From NCBI RefSeq assembly GCF_023703775.1, contig NZ_CP098514.1, forward strand, positions 806,001-870,000: a DNA stretch of 64,000 bases, written 5' to 3'. Both the position numbers and the translations under genes were made by a program. Numbering within the stretch: the stretch's first letter is position 1; every line of letters begins with the position of its first letter. Positions 25,062 through 33,800 of the stretch are shown here, piece by piece. A model generated the notes under the pieces. The model was not told where the DNA came from. It worked only from the letters and a program-made list of their open reading frames with translations, and made no database searches. The stretch is from Haloplanus sp. GDY1 (GTDB lineage Archaea; Halobacteriota; Halobacteria; Halobacteriales; Haloferacaceae).

Positions 25062-26168
25062 TCAGGCGCGTGACGTGGACTCGTGGCCGTCGGGAAGCGG
25101 ACCGTCGTATCCCTCGGGGACGTACGCACAGAGGGGGTCGCTCGCCAGCGGATCGCCCGTCTCGGCGTAGGCCCGCGAGCGACTCCCGCCACAGACGCCG
25201 CGGAACTCGCAGGCGCCGCACTTCCCGCGGAGGGCGTCGGGATCCCGGAGGTCGGTGAACAGGTCGGCGTTCCGGTAGCGCTCCACGAGTCCCGCCTCGC
25301 GGACGTTCCCGACCGATTCGGGGAGGAAGCCGGAGGGGAACACCTCGCCGACGTGGCTCACGAAGGCGAACCCGTCGCCGGCGGTGATGCCGACGCGGCG
25401 GCCGACGGCGTCGGTCGGGTCGTCGCCGTCGGCGTCGACCCCCACCCGGCGCTGGAGCGCGACCCGCCGGTAGTGCGGTGCCTCGGTGGTCTTGATCCCG
25501 AAGTCGGCGGCCTCGTCCACCTCGACCAGCCACTCCATCACGCGCTCGGCGCGTTCGGGGTCGAGGGAGTCGAGGACCGCTCCCCGGCCGACGGGGACGA
25601 GGAAGAAGACGGACCACAGCACGGCGCCGAGGTCCGCGACCAGGTCCCGGATCGCGGGGAGTTCCTCGACCGTCTCGGCGCAGACGGTCGTGTTGATCTG
25701 GAGCGGGAGGCCGGCGTCGCGGGCCGCCTCGGCCGCACGGATCGTGGAGTCGTAGCTCCCCGGTTCGCCGCGGAACTCGTCGTGGGCGGCGCGCGACCCG
25801 CCGTCGACGCTCACCGCGAGGCGCCGGGCGCCGGCGTCGGCGAGGGCGTCGACCCGCTCCGGCGTCAGGGAGGCCGTCCCGCTGGGCGTGAGCGTCATCA
25901 GGAGGCCCCTGTCGGTGCCGTACTCCACGAGTTCGACGGTGTCGTCGCGGGCGAGGGGGTCGCCCCCCGAGAGGACGACCAGCTGGTTCTCGCCGAAGCG
26001 ACGCGCCTCGTCGAGCAGCGCCTTCCCCTCGGCGGTCGTGAGTTCGTCCGGGTGGCGCTCCGGCTGGGCGTCCGCCCGGCAGTGCTTGCACGTGAGCTCG
26101 CAGGCTCGCGTGAGCTCCCACACGAGGACGAACGGCCGTTCGTCGGTGTCGAGGGCGTTCGGATGCAT
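25062..26168 (-). CDS. Radical SAM/SPASM enzyme (NirJ/AhbD-like; candidate peptide-modifying)
   Basis: From the ATG at 26168 the enzyme has 368 residues. Cys23-x3-Cys27-x2-Cys30 (RACELTCKHC) binds the SAM [4Fe-4S] cluster, VLSGGDPL follows as the SAM-contact GGE-like motif, and the SPASM end has CGACEFRGVCGGSRSRAYA plus a later Cys, as in NirJ/AhbD haem enzymes and many peptide maturases. One base separates it from the CGCGG peptide gene upstream, so the peptide is its likely substrate. The competing idea is a tetrapyrrole reaction, because the next gene is GluTR-like. Confidence 0.88.
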   Translation of the reverse strand: MHPNALDTDERPFVLVWELTRACELTCKHCRADAQPERHPDELTTAEGKALLDEARRFGENQLVVLSGGDPLARDDTVELVEYGTDRGLLMTLTPSGTASLTPERVDALADAGARRLAVSVDGGSRAAHDEFRGEPGSYDSTIRAAEAARDAGLPLQINTTVCAETVEELPAIRDLVADLGAVLWSVFFLVPVGRGAVLDSLDPERAERVMEWLVEVDEAADFGIKTTEAPHYRRVALQRRVGVDADGDDPTDAVGRRVGITAGDGFAFVSHVGEVFPSGFLPESVGNVREAGLVERYRNADLFTDLRDPDALRGKCGACEFRGVCGGSRSRAYAETGDPLASDPLCAYVPEGYDGPLPDGHESTSRA

Positions 26169-26169
26169 C

Positions 26170-26448
26170 TCAGACGTTGACGCGGGTGACGTGCCCGCCA
26201 CAGCCACACTGGTCGACGTACTCGACGGTCACGTCGTCGAATGCGTCCCGGAGTTCGGGGTAGAGATACCCCGAGGGGTGGCCGTGGTCGCCGTGGGTCA
26301 CGAGGTTGACGTGGTTGCCCGGTGCGGTCCGCTCGACGGCCGCCAGCGCCTCCTCCACCACGAGGTCGCGGTCGGCCGCGTGTTCGGGACCCTCCAGATT
26401 CGCCGACCACGACGTCTCGTGGACGGCGTCGTCGTGTGTTGACTCCAT
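26170..26448 (-). CDS. CGCGG-motif peptide, candidate radical-SAM-modified RiPP
   Basis: From the ATG at 26448 the product is 92 residues. The conserved part runs ETSWSANLEGPEHAADRDLVVEEAL, NHVNLVTHGDHGHPSGYLY, then VEYVDQCGCGGHVTRVNV at the C-terminus with Cys81 and Cys83. I recall a family named for this CGCGG motif that is paired with radical SAM enzymes in Bacillus-like and halophilic genomes, described as a putative modified peptide; the chemistry is unknown to me. It opens the operon and has operator copy 2 at 44.5 bases before the ATG. A longer start at 26493 would overlap that operator. Confidence 0.8.
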   Translation of the reverse strand: MESTHDDAVHETSWSANLEGPEHAADRDLVVEEALAAVERTAPGNHVNLVTHGDHGHPSGYLYPELRDAFDDVTVEYVDQCGCGGHVTRVNV

Positions 26449-26486
26449 ACCTGCCGGTTGCCGACGCTCCTCCCAAAGCGGTTGCC

Positions 26487-26498
26487 CGAACACGTTCG
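26487..26498 (-). promoter_or_regulatory. Operator copy 2, CGAACGTGTTCG on the minus strand
   Basis: The inverted repeat CGAAC-N2-GTTCG, extended here to CCCGAAC/GTTCGGG, is centred 44.5 bases before the ATG at 26448. It lies between the SRPBCC stop and the CGCGG gene, so the CGCGG operon has its own control region. Confidence 0.75.
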
Positions 26499-26503
26499 GG
26501 GCG

Positions 26504-26920
26504 TCACTCCTCGAGCGATTCGAGGGAGTCGAACTGGGCGTCGAGTTCGCGGCGTCGCTGCCGGGCGACGACCGTCGCGTCGAGCAGGTCGCCGACCAGC
26601 GACACGTCGAGCGCGAAGTCGGTCGTCGCCGTCACCCGGACGCCCGCCTCGCCAGCGTCCTCCAGGCGATAGACGGTGCGCATCGACTCGAACATGCCCT
26701 CGCGCTGTTCGTAGGCGAGGACGGCGTCGTCGAGGTCGAGCAGTCCGAGGGTCAACTGGAGTTCGGCGATGCCGACCCGGTTGGTGAGGCGGATCTCGTC
26801 GCCCTCGACGACCACCTCGTCGAAGCCCGCGGTGCGCATGAACGGTTCGACGTCCGTGATGGCGTCACGGAGCGTCGACTCCGGGGCCGCGATCGTCCGC
26901 GAGACGGATACTGTCTCCAT
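26504..26920 (-). CDS. SRPBCC (START-like) family protein
   Basis: From the ATG at 26920 the protein is 138 residues: METVSVSRTIAAPESTLRDAITDVEPFMRTAGF is the first strand and helices of a START-like helix-grip fold, then alternating strands (DEVVVEGDEIRLTNRVGI, ELQLTLGLLDLDDAVLAYEQ) and a long C-terminal helix ending LDAQFDSLESLEE. Members bind hydrophobic ligands; no ligand can be named. A GGAGG lies 9-13 bases before the ATG, unusual here, and an ataaacc box lies about 35 bases upstream. It is directly upstream of the CGCGG operon. Confidence 0.8.
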   Translation of the reverse strand: METVSVSRTIAAPESTLRDAITDVEPFMRTAGFDEVVVEGDEIRLTNRVGIAELQLTLGLLDLDDAVLAYEQREGMFESMRTVYRLEDAGEAGVRVTATTDFALDVSLVGDLLDATVVARQRRRELDAQFDSLESLEE

Positions 26921-27055
26921 GGTCGAAGTCCTCCCGCCGGACACATGATACGGTTTATCGTAAGTCAGTACCGGTGGGTCGCCGGCTCGTCTCGGCGAAC
27001 CAGCGGCAACCAGTTACGATCCTCCGTAGAACCCCGGACACGGTGACCCCCGTGG

Positions 27056-27067
27056 CGAACGCGTTCG
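27056..27067 (+). promoter_or_regulatory. Operator copy 3, CGAACGCGTTCG
   Basis: The third CGAAC-N2-GTTCG repeat, a perfect 12-base palindrome here, centred 44.5 bases before the ATG at 27106 of the DUF2249 gene. The identical offset in three promoters argues against chance. Confidence 0.75.
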
Positions 27068-27105
27068 GGACAAAGGGTTCGATTGCGCCCTCACAACGGG
27101 CTGGT

Positions 27106-27369
27106 ATGTCAGGCGTGGAATCGCTGCTGACCGAGACGGACGCCCCGCCAACCGGCAGTCCCGAGGTGCTCGACGTGCGCGACCTGCCGCCGCCGGAGCC
27201 GCTGAAACTGACGCTGGAGACGCTGGCCGAGGCGGACGACGACACGGTCGTCGTCCAGGTGAGCGACCGGGTGCCACAGCACCTCTTCCCCCGACTCGAC
27301 GACCGGGGGTTCGCGTACGACACCGTCGAGCGCGACGACCGCGTCGTGACGGCCATCTGGACGGAGTGA
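27106..27369 (+). CDS. DUF2249 domain protein
   Basis: From the ATG at 27106 the product is 87 residues: VLDVRDLPPPEPLKLTLETLAEADDDTVVVQVSDRVPQHLFPRLDDRGFAYDTVERDDRVVTAIW. This is a whole DUF2249 domain, a small TusA-like alpha/beta fold with DVRxxPPPEP at the start and HLFPRLxxRGF in the middle. DUF2249 proteins are often found with nitric-oxide, hemerythrin-like or denitrification genes, known from gene context rather than biochemistry. Operator copy 3 places it with the CGCGG operon and the polytopic membrane protein. Confidence 0.85.
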   Translation: MSGVESLLTETDAPPTGSPEVLDVRDLPPPEPLKLTLETLAEADDDTVVVQVSDRVPQHLFPRLDDRGFAYDTVERDDRVVTAIWTE

Positions 27370-27390
27370 CGACCCGCCCCGATCCGTGGA

Positions 27391-27397
27391 TTTTTAC
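27391..27397 (+). promoter_or_regulatory. TATA box of the Trm112-like gene
   Basis: tttttac, 25-31 bases before the ATG at 27422, the usual position for a leaderless transcript. It supports that ATG over the earlier in-frame start at 27386. Confidence 0.65.
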
Positions 27398-27421
27398 CGA
27401 CCGGCCGCCACCTGCCGGGTA

Positions 27422-27607
27422 ATGAAGGAATCCCTGATGGAGATCCTCTGTGACCCCCTCGACAAGAGCGATCTCGAACTCGAAGTTGACGAGCGCGACG
27501 GCGAGGAGATCATCGAGGGCCGCCTGATCGGGACCGTCACGGGCGAGGTGTACCCCATCGAGGACGGCATCCCGAACCTGCTGCCGCCGGACATGCGCGA
27601 CGACTAG
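27422..27607 (+). CDS. Trm112 family methyltransferase-activating protein
   Basis: The 61-residue protein, MKESLMEILCDPLDKSDLELEV...GEVYPIEDGIPNLLPPDMR, is a short Trm112/UPF0434-type zinc-ribbon-fold protein, here with only one of the usual cysteines. Archaeal Trm112 binds and activates several SAM-dependent methyltransferases acting on tRNA, rRNA and release factor. PIEDGIPNLLP is the conserved C-terminal motif. The gene has its own TATA box and stands between DUF2249 and a membrane protein. Confidence 0.88.
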   Translation: MKESLMEILCDPLDKSDLELEVDERDGEEIIEGRLIGTVTGEVYPIEDGIPNLLPPDMRDD

Positions 27608-27650
27608 TTCGGCCTGAAGTTTTTTCGTCCCTGGGTGCGACCCTCGGCCT

Positions 27651-28232
27651 GTGACACCGGTGTTGCTCGTCGAGTTGAACCGTGGGGAGCTTCACGACGT
27701 CGAAGCCCCGGCCGAGTTCGCCACCGCCGAACCGTTCTCGGTCGAACTCCGCAACCACGGTGAAGCCGTCCACGTCCACGTCCGCGCCGACGACGCGCTG
27801 TCGGCAGTCGCACGCATCGACGCCGACGGGAACCTCTTCGTGGAGCGGGAAACCACCCGGTCGGTGCCCGTGGGCGTGAGCGAGGTGGACGCACCGGTGA
27901 CCGGAACCCTGGAGATCGCCACCGGCTACGGGGCGGAGAGCCGAACCGTCGAGGTGACGGTCGAACCCGCCGACGACGGGGGCTCCGTCGACGTCGACGA
28001 GACGCTCTCGCGGCCGGCCGAGTCGGACTCGACCCCGGATCGGACGCCGCTGCGCCGGCGCGTCGCCGGCGCCCTCCCCGGCCGCCGGGCGCTGCCCGTC
28101 CTCCTGCTCGGTCTCCTCGCCATCGGCGTCGCGGCGGCCGTCGCGAACGCCGTCGACAGCCCGCTGGTCCTCCTCGGCGCGGGCGTCGTCGTCGGTGCCG
28201 TCCTCGTCGCGCTGGTCGTCCTCTTCCAGTGA
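27651..28232 (+). CDS. Hypothetical membrane-anchored protein with beta-rich N-terminal domain
   Basis: A GTG start gives 193 residues. Residues 1-110 form a beta-rich domain (LLVELNRGELHDVEAPAEFATAEPFSVELRNHGEAVHVHVRADD), followed by a Thr/Pro/Asp linker and two C-terminal membrane helices (LPVLLLGLLAIGVAAAVANAV and PLVLLGAGVVVGAVLVALVVLF). I recognise it only as a conserved-looking haloarchaeal protein of unknown role. A gttttttc box about 25-32 bases before the GTG fits leaderless transcription. Confidence 0.65.
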   Translation: MTPVLLVELNRGELHDVEAPAEFATAEPFSVELRNHGEAVHVHVRADDALSAVARIDADGNLFVERETTRSVPVGVSEVDAPVTGTLEIATGYGAESRTVEVTVEPADDGGSVDVDETLSRPAESDSTPDRTPLRRRVAGALPGRRALPVLLLGLLAIGVAAAVANAVDSPLVLLGAGVVVGAVLVALVVLFQ

Positions 28233-28272
28233 CCGCCGGCGGCGTTTTGGGGCTGGCGGCCCCATCCCCGCC

Positions 28273-28971
28273 ATGGTCCCGCTGGAGATGGGCTGGCGAC
28301 ACCTGCTGTTCGAGAACTGGCCGGTCGACCCCGCCGTCGTCGACGCCCACCTGCCCGACGCGCTGACGGTCGACACGCACGACGGCGACGCGTGGCTCTC
28401 GGCCGTCCCCTTCACCAACGTCGCGGTGCGCCCGCGAGGGCTGCCCGCCCGCCTCGGCCTGCCGCTCCCCGAACTCAACCTGCGGACCTACGTCACCCGC
28501 GACGGGGACCCCGGCGTCTACTTCTTCAGCCTCGACGCCGCGGGGCTCCTCGGCGTGATCGGCGCGCGCTGCTTCCAGCATCTCCCCTACTACTACGCGC
28601 GCATCTCGCTCGACGCCGCGGACGGGACGGTCCGCTTCGCCAGCCGCCGGCGGCATCCGGGCGCCCGCCCGGCGGCGTACGACGCGACCTACCGGCCGAC
28701 CGGGCCGGGCTTCGCCGCGCCCGAGGACCCCCTCGCTCGCTTCCTCGTCGAGCGGTATCGGTTCTACACGCAGTCGCCCGACGGCGCCCTCCGCTACGCC
28801 GACGTCGACCACGACCCGTGGACGCTCCACCCGGCGACGGCCACGGTGACGCGGAACTCGCTGCTCGAAGCCAACGGCTTCGCGCGCCCGTCGTCGACGC
28901 CGACCTACTACTACAGCCCCGGGGTCGACGTGACGGCCTCGCGGAGCAAGCGCTGGGAGCGCGGCGGGTGA
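28273..28971 (+). CDS. DUF2071 (YqjF-like) family protein
   Basis: From the ATG at 28273 the product is 232 residues. The family pattern is clear: MGWRHLLFENWPVDPAVVDAHLPDAL at the start, WLSAVPFTNVAVRPRGLPARLGLPLPELNLRTYV, YFFSLDAAGLLGVIGARCFQHLPYYYARI, and FLVERYRFYTQSPDGALRYADVDHDPWTL. DUF2071 proteins are soluble, with an acetoacetate-decarboxylase-like beta fold; function unknown. The DCC protein gene starts four bases after its stop, so the two are an operon. Confidence 0.88.
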   Translation: MVPLEMGWRHLLFENWPVDPAVVDAHLPDALTVDTHDGDAWLSAVPFTNVAVRPRGLPARLGLPLPELNLRTYVTRDGDPGVYFFSLDAAGLLGVIGARCFQHLPYYYARISLDAADGTVRFASRRRHPGARPAAYDATYRPTGPGFAAPEDPLARFLVERYRFYTQSPDGALRYADVDHDPWTLHPATATVTRNSLLEANGFARPSSTPTYYYSPGVDVTASRSKRWERGG

Positions 28972-28975
28972 GCCG

Positions 28976-29407
28976 ATGACCGGGGATCCGAACGGCGACG
29001 CGACCGACCTCCCGACGGCGCCGGTCCTGCTGTTCGACGGGGTCTGTTCCCTCTGTAACGGCGTCGTCCGGTTCCTCGTCCCGCGCGACCCGGAGGGGCG
29101 ACTCCGCTACGCCCCCCTCCAGTCGGACGCGGGGCGGGCGCTGCTGGATCGGGCGGGGCTGTCCGAGGGCGTGGACACGGTGGTCCTCGTCGAGGGCGAC
29201 CGGGCGTACACCAGGTCGGCGGCCGTCATCCGCGTGGCGGAACTGCTCGGGTGGCCCTACAGCCTCGCGCGGGTGGCTCGGGTCGTGCCGCGGGGGGTGC
29301 GCGACGCCTGCTACGACGTCGTCGCCGCCAACCGCTACGACTGGTTCGGCCGCCGGGAGGAGTGTCTGGTCCCCGACGAGGACGTCCGCGACCGGTTTCT
29401 CGGCTGA
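28976..29407 (+). CDS. DCC-family thiol-disulfide oxidoreductase-like protein (DUF393)
   Basis: The 143-residue protein has the family motif LLFDGVCSLCNGVVRFLVPRD, in which the two Cys form a CxxC-like centre after the Asp, then RLRYAPLQSDAGRALL and a C-terminal YDWFGRREECLVP. DCC proteins are presumed redox proteins of thioredoxin-like fold. It is cotranscribed with the DUF2071 gene four bases upstream, a pairing that suggests a shared, unknown membrane-lipid or redox role. Confidence 0.88.
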   Translation: MTGDPNGDATDLPTAPVLLFDGVCSLCNGVVRFLVPRDPEGRLRYAPLQSDAGRALLDRAGLSEGVDTVVLVEGDRAYTRSAAVIRVAELLGWPYSLARVARVVPRGVRDACYDVVAANRYDWFGRREECLVPDEDVRDRFLG

Positions 29408-29467
29408 ACGCCGAACCGGGCCGCCGGCCCCGGAAAGCCTTTGGTCGGGTCGGCCGGAAGGGGGGGT

Positions 29468-30736
29468 ATGACAGCGACCGACGACGAGGAGGCGACGCGC
29501 ATCCTCGACGACGTCACCGTCGTCGATCTGACCACCTTCGTCACCGGCGGGTTCGCGACGCTGATGCTGGCGAACCAGGGCGCCGAGGTCATCAAGGTCG
29601 AGCGCCCCGGACTCGGCGACGACAACCGCCACTCCGGGCCGCCCTTCGTCTCCCCGGACCCGGACTACGACGGGCCCGGGCGGACCGCCGACGAGAACGG
29701 CGAGTCGCCCTACTTCTGGACGATCAACTACGACAAGCTGAGCGTGGAGTTCGACCTCAAGACCGACTCGGGGCTGGCCGCGCTCTACGACTTGGTCGAG
29801 GAGGCCGACGTGGTCGTCGAGAACTTCCGCCCCGGCACCGCCGAGCGCCTCGGCGTCGGCTACGACGACCTGCGCGAGGTGAACGAGGACGTCGTCTACT
29901 GCTCCATCTCCGCGTTCGGCGAGACGGGGCCGTGGAGCAGCCGTCCCGGCTACGACCTGCTGGTGCAGGGCACCAGCGGCATCATGAGCGTCACGGGACC
30001 CGAGGACGGCGACCCCGTGAAGGTCGGCCTCCCGCAGACCGACCTCATCACCGCCATGTGGTCGGCCTTCGGCATCGTCGGCGCGCTCTTCCGACGGGAA
30101 CTCACGGGCGAGGGCGACCGGATCGAGATCGGCATGCACGACGCCGCGCTCCCGTGGCTCAGCAAGCAGGCCGGCAAGGCCTTCGTCGGGGAGCAACCGA
30201 AGCGCATGGGGACCAAAGACCCCGTGCTGGCGCCGTATCAGGCCTACCCCACCGCCGACGGCTACCTCAACGTCGGCTGTGGCAACCAGAAGCTCTGGGA
30301 GGAACTCTGTGCGGCGATCGACCGCCCCGACCTGGTCGACGACGAGCGGTTCGCCAGCAACCCCGACCGCGTCGCCAACATGGACGCCCTCGAGGAGGAA
30401 CTGTCGGCGGTGTTCCGGGAGCGCCCCACCGAGGAGTGGGTCGACCTGCTGGCCGACGAACGCGGCCTCCCCGTCGGCCCGGTCTACGACGTGCCGACCG
30501 CCCTCGACAACGAACAGACCGAGGCCCGAGACGTGATCCGGGAGGTGGAACACCCCGCGCTGGGGACGGTGCCGGTGATCGAACACCCGCTCAACTACGA
30601 ACACGCGGAGGCCGGGTTCGACGGCGCGCCGCCGCTCCTGGGCGAGGACACCGAGGCGATCCTGCGGGAACTGGGGTACGACGAGGCGGACCTGCGGACG
30701 CTCCGGGAGGAGGGCGCCATCCCCGACGCCGACTGA
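29468..30736 (+). CDS. CaiB/BaiF family CoA transferase
   Basis: From the ATG at 29468 this is 422 residues, normal for a class III CoA transferase. Motifs: VVDLTTFVTGGFATLMLANQGAEVIKVERP at the start, NYDKLSVEFDLKT, VENFRPGTAERLGVGYDDL, and IEIGMHDAALPW holding the catalytic Asp that forms the aspartyl-CoA thioester. The C-terminus has YPTADGYLNVGCGNQKLWEELC. It moves CoA between carboxylic acids; in haloarchaea candidates include succinyl-CoA/mesaconate or oxalate-like acids, not decidable here. Own promoter near 29435. Confidence 0.88.
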   Translation: MTATDDEEATRILDDVTVVDLTTFVTGGFATLMLANQGAEVIKVERPGLGDDNRHSGPPFVSPDPDYDGPGRTADENGESPYFWTINYDKLSVEFDLKTDSGLAALYDLVEEADVVVENFRPGTAERLGVGYDDLREVNEDVVYCSISAFGETGPWSSRPGYDLLVQGTSGIMSVTGPEDGDPVKVGLPQTDLITAMWSAFGIVGALFRRELTGEGDRIEIGMHDAALPWLSKQAGKAFVGEQPKRMGTKDPVLAPYQAYPTADGYLNVGCGNQKLWEELCAAIDRPDLVDDERFASNPDRVANMDALEEELSAVFRERPTEEWVDLLADERGLPVGPVYDVPTALDNEQTEARDVIREVEHPALGTVPVIEHPLNYEHAEAGFDGAPPLLGEDTEAILRELGYDEADLRTLREEGAIPDAD

Positions 30737-30803
30737 AGGCCGGTAGGGGGTCCGACCCCGGGGCTTAACTGCTCGGGCGTCGAATCATCGACAGTCGGTA
30801 CCG

Positions 30804-33800
30804 ATGAGCACGGAGCCCGGGGCGATACGCGTCCTCCACGTCGACGACTCGTCCGACTTCGCGGAGCTGACCGCGTCGTTTCTCGAACGCGAGGACGACC
30901 GGTTCGACGTCGAGACGGCCACCACCAGCGACGCGGCGCTGGCCCGACTGGAGGAGACGTCGTTCGACTGCATCGTCAGCGACTACGACATGCCCGAGCG
31001 AAACGGCATCGAGTTTCTGGGTGCCGTCCGGGAGGAGTACGCCGACCTCCCCTTCATCCTCTTTACGGGGAAGGGAAGCGAGGAGGTCGCGAGCGACGCC
31101 ATCTCGGCGGGCGTGACCGACTACCTCCAGAAGGAGGGCGGAACCGGCCAGTACACCGTCCTCGCGAACCGGATCGAGAACGCGGTCTCCCAGTATCGCT
31201 CCCAGCGCGAACTCGAAGCCAGTCAGCAGCGCCTCTCCCTGTTCATCGAGCAGTCACCGCTCGGCGTCATCGAGTACGACAGCGACTTCGAGATCGTCCG
31301 GCTGAACGAGGCCGGCGAGGAGATACTCGGCTACGCCGAGGCGGAACTGCGGGGGGAGACCTGGGAGAAAATCGTCGCCGAGGACAGTTACGACGACGTC
31401 GACGAGGTGACGTCGGCGCTGGCGCGCGGGGAGGGCGGCTACCACAGCATCGACGAGAACGTCCGGGCGGACGGCGAACACATCCTCTGTGAGTGGCACA
31501 ACCGCGTCGTCACCGACGAGAACGACGACGTGGTCGCGGTCTTCTCGCAGTTTCAGGACGTCACCGACCGCGAGGAGCGACAGCGACGGATCGAGGCGCT
31601 CCACGAGGCGACGCGCGAACTGATGACGGCGTCGACCTGCGAGGCGGTCGCCGAGCGCGCCGTCGAGACGGCCCGGGAGGTCCTCGACCTCCGGATCAAC
31701 AGCGTCTACCTGTACGACGGCGACGCCGACGTCCTCGAACCCGCGGCGATCACCGACGAGGCGGTCGAACTGATCGGCGAACCGCCGACGTACGAGGCCG
31801 GCGAGAGCCTGTCCTGGGAGGCGTTCCACTCGGGTGAGGTCCGCGTCTTCGAGGACGTGTCCACCGAGCCCGGCCGGTACAACGCCGATACGGTCTTCGG
31901 CTCGGAGATCATCCTGCCGCTCGGCGACCACGGCGTGATGTACGTCGCCGCGACCGAGGTCGGTGCGTTCGACGAGGCCGACGTCACGCTCGCCCGGATG
32001 CTCGCCGCCAACACCGAGACCGCTCTCTCCCGCATCGAGCGCGAGCGGACGCTCCGCGAGAGCCAGCACCGGTATCGGACGCTGGTCGAGAACTTCCCCA
32101 ACGGCGCGGTGTTCCTCTTCGACGCGGACCTCGAGTACGTCCTCGCCGGCGGGGAGGGCCTCTCGGCGGTGGGCCTGTCGTCCGCGGACGTCGAGGGAGC
32201 CACGCCCCACGACCTGTTTCCCGAGGACGTCGCGGACGACCTCGCTCACCACTACCGTGAGGCGCTGGCCGGGCGCTCGAACACCTTCGAACAGGAGTAT
32301 CGGGGGGAGCGATACCGGATCCGGACCCTGCCGGTCCGCGACGACGGGGAGGCCGCCTCGGGCATCGCCGTCTCCCAACGGATCACCGAGCGCAAGGAGC
32401 GCGAACGCGAGTTGCGACGCTACATGCGGATTGTGAACACGATGCAGGAAGCCGCCTGCATCTACGACGAGGACGGCCGGTTCGCGGTCGTCAACGAGTA
32501 CCTCGCGGAGTTCTACGACACGACCCCCGAGGAACTGGAGGGGGAGCGAAGCGCACTGATCCCGAAGATACGGGCGGCGGCCGACGGCGACCCCTACCGG
32601 GAACTCCCCGACGGCGACCGGGAGGAGATCCGCGGGGAAGTGTCGGGCGAGTTCCCGGGCGTTGGTGAGGAGGTCGTCGCCTACCGGCTGACGCCCCTCG
32701 TGGTCGATGGGGCGGTCGAGGCGGTCGTCGGCGTCGCCCACGAGGTCACCGAGAAGAAAGAGCGGATGCGGGAACTCGAACGGCGCACCGAGGAACTGGA
32801 GGCGCTGAACCGCCGGCTCCAGGAGCAGTATCGCTACCTCTTCGAGGAGGCGCCGATCATGGGCGTCGTCACCCGGGCGGAGGACGGCCGGCCCGTCATC
32901 GAGGACTGCAACCGCCGGTTCGCCGAGACGGTCGGCCACGAGAAGCAGGCCCTCCTCGGACGGGAACTCGCCGCGTTCTACACCGCCGACTCCGAACGCG
33001 AGTTGCTCGATCAGGGCGGGTACGACCGCGCGCTGACCGGGGAGTTCGTGCGCGAGAGCCGAACACTGGTCACCGCCGACGGCGAGACGGTCGAGACGCT
33101 GTTGCGGGCCGTCCCCCGGACGGACGTCACCGACGACGTCATCGGAACCTTCGCGTTCTACGTGGACGTGAGCGAGCGGAAGGAACTGGAACGCGAGAAG
33201 GAGCGCCTCGACGAGTTCACCAGCATCGTCTCCCACGACCTGCGCAGTCCCCTGAACGTGGCCAAGGGACAGGCGGAACTGGCGCGGGAGACCGGCGACT
33301 TCGACCACCTCGACGCCGTCATCCGCGCCCACGAGCGGATGGAGTCGCTGATCGACGACCTGCTGACGCTCGCCCGGAGCGGCCAGCACATCGACGACGT
33401 GGAATCGGTCCCGGTCGGGGACCTCGCCGAGAACTGCTGGCTCAACACCGAGACGAACGGTGCGACCCTCGACGTCCGCACCGAGCGCACGGTCCGGGCC
33501 GACCGGAGCCGACTGCAACAACTGCTGGAGAACCTCCTTCGAAACGCCGTCGAGCACGGCTCGACGAGCAACCAGCAGAACGCCGATGACGCCGTCGAGC
33601 ATAGCTCGACGAGCAACCAGCAGAACGCCGGTGACGCCGTCGAGCATAGCTCGACGAGCAACCAGCAGAACGCCGGTGACGCCGTCGAGCACGGCTCGAC
33701 GGACACGGACGACGACGTGACCGTCACCGTCGGCGCGCTCGACGGCGACGGCTTCTACGTCGCGGACGACGGCCCGGGCATCCCCGAGGACGAGCGCGAG

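Noticed and set aside
26449..26493. Longer start for the CGCGG peptide at 26493
   Set aside because: It would lie inside the palindromic operator and the added residues do not look conserved; the ATG at 26448 keeps the 44.5-base offset shared with two other genes.
33548..33701. CRISPR array
   Set aside because: Unit spacing is 45 bases with nearly identical whole units, no unique spacers, inside an open reading frame, and no cas genes. The Cas4-like domain at 62793 belongs to a Dna2-type protein.
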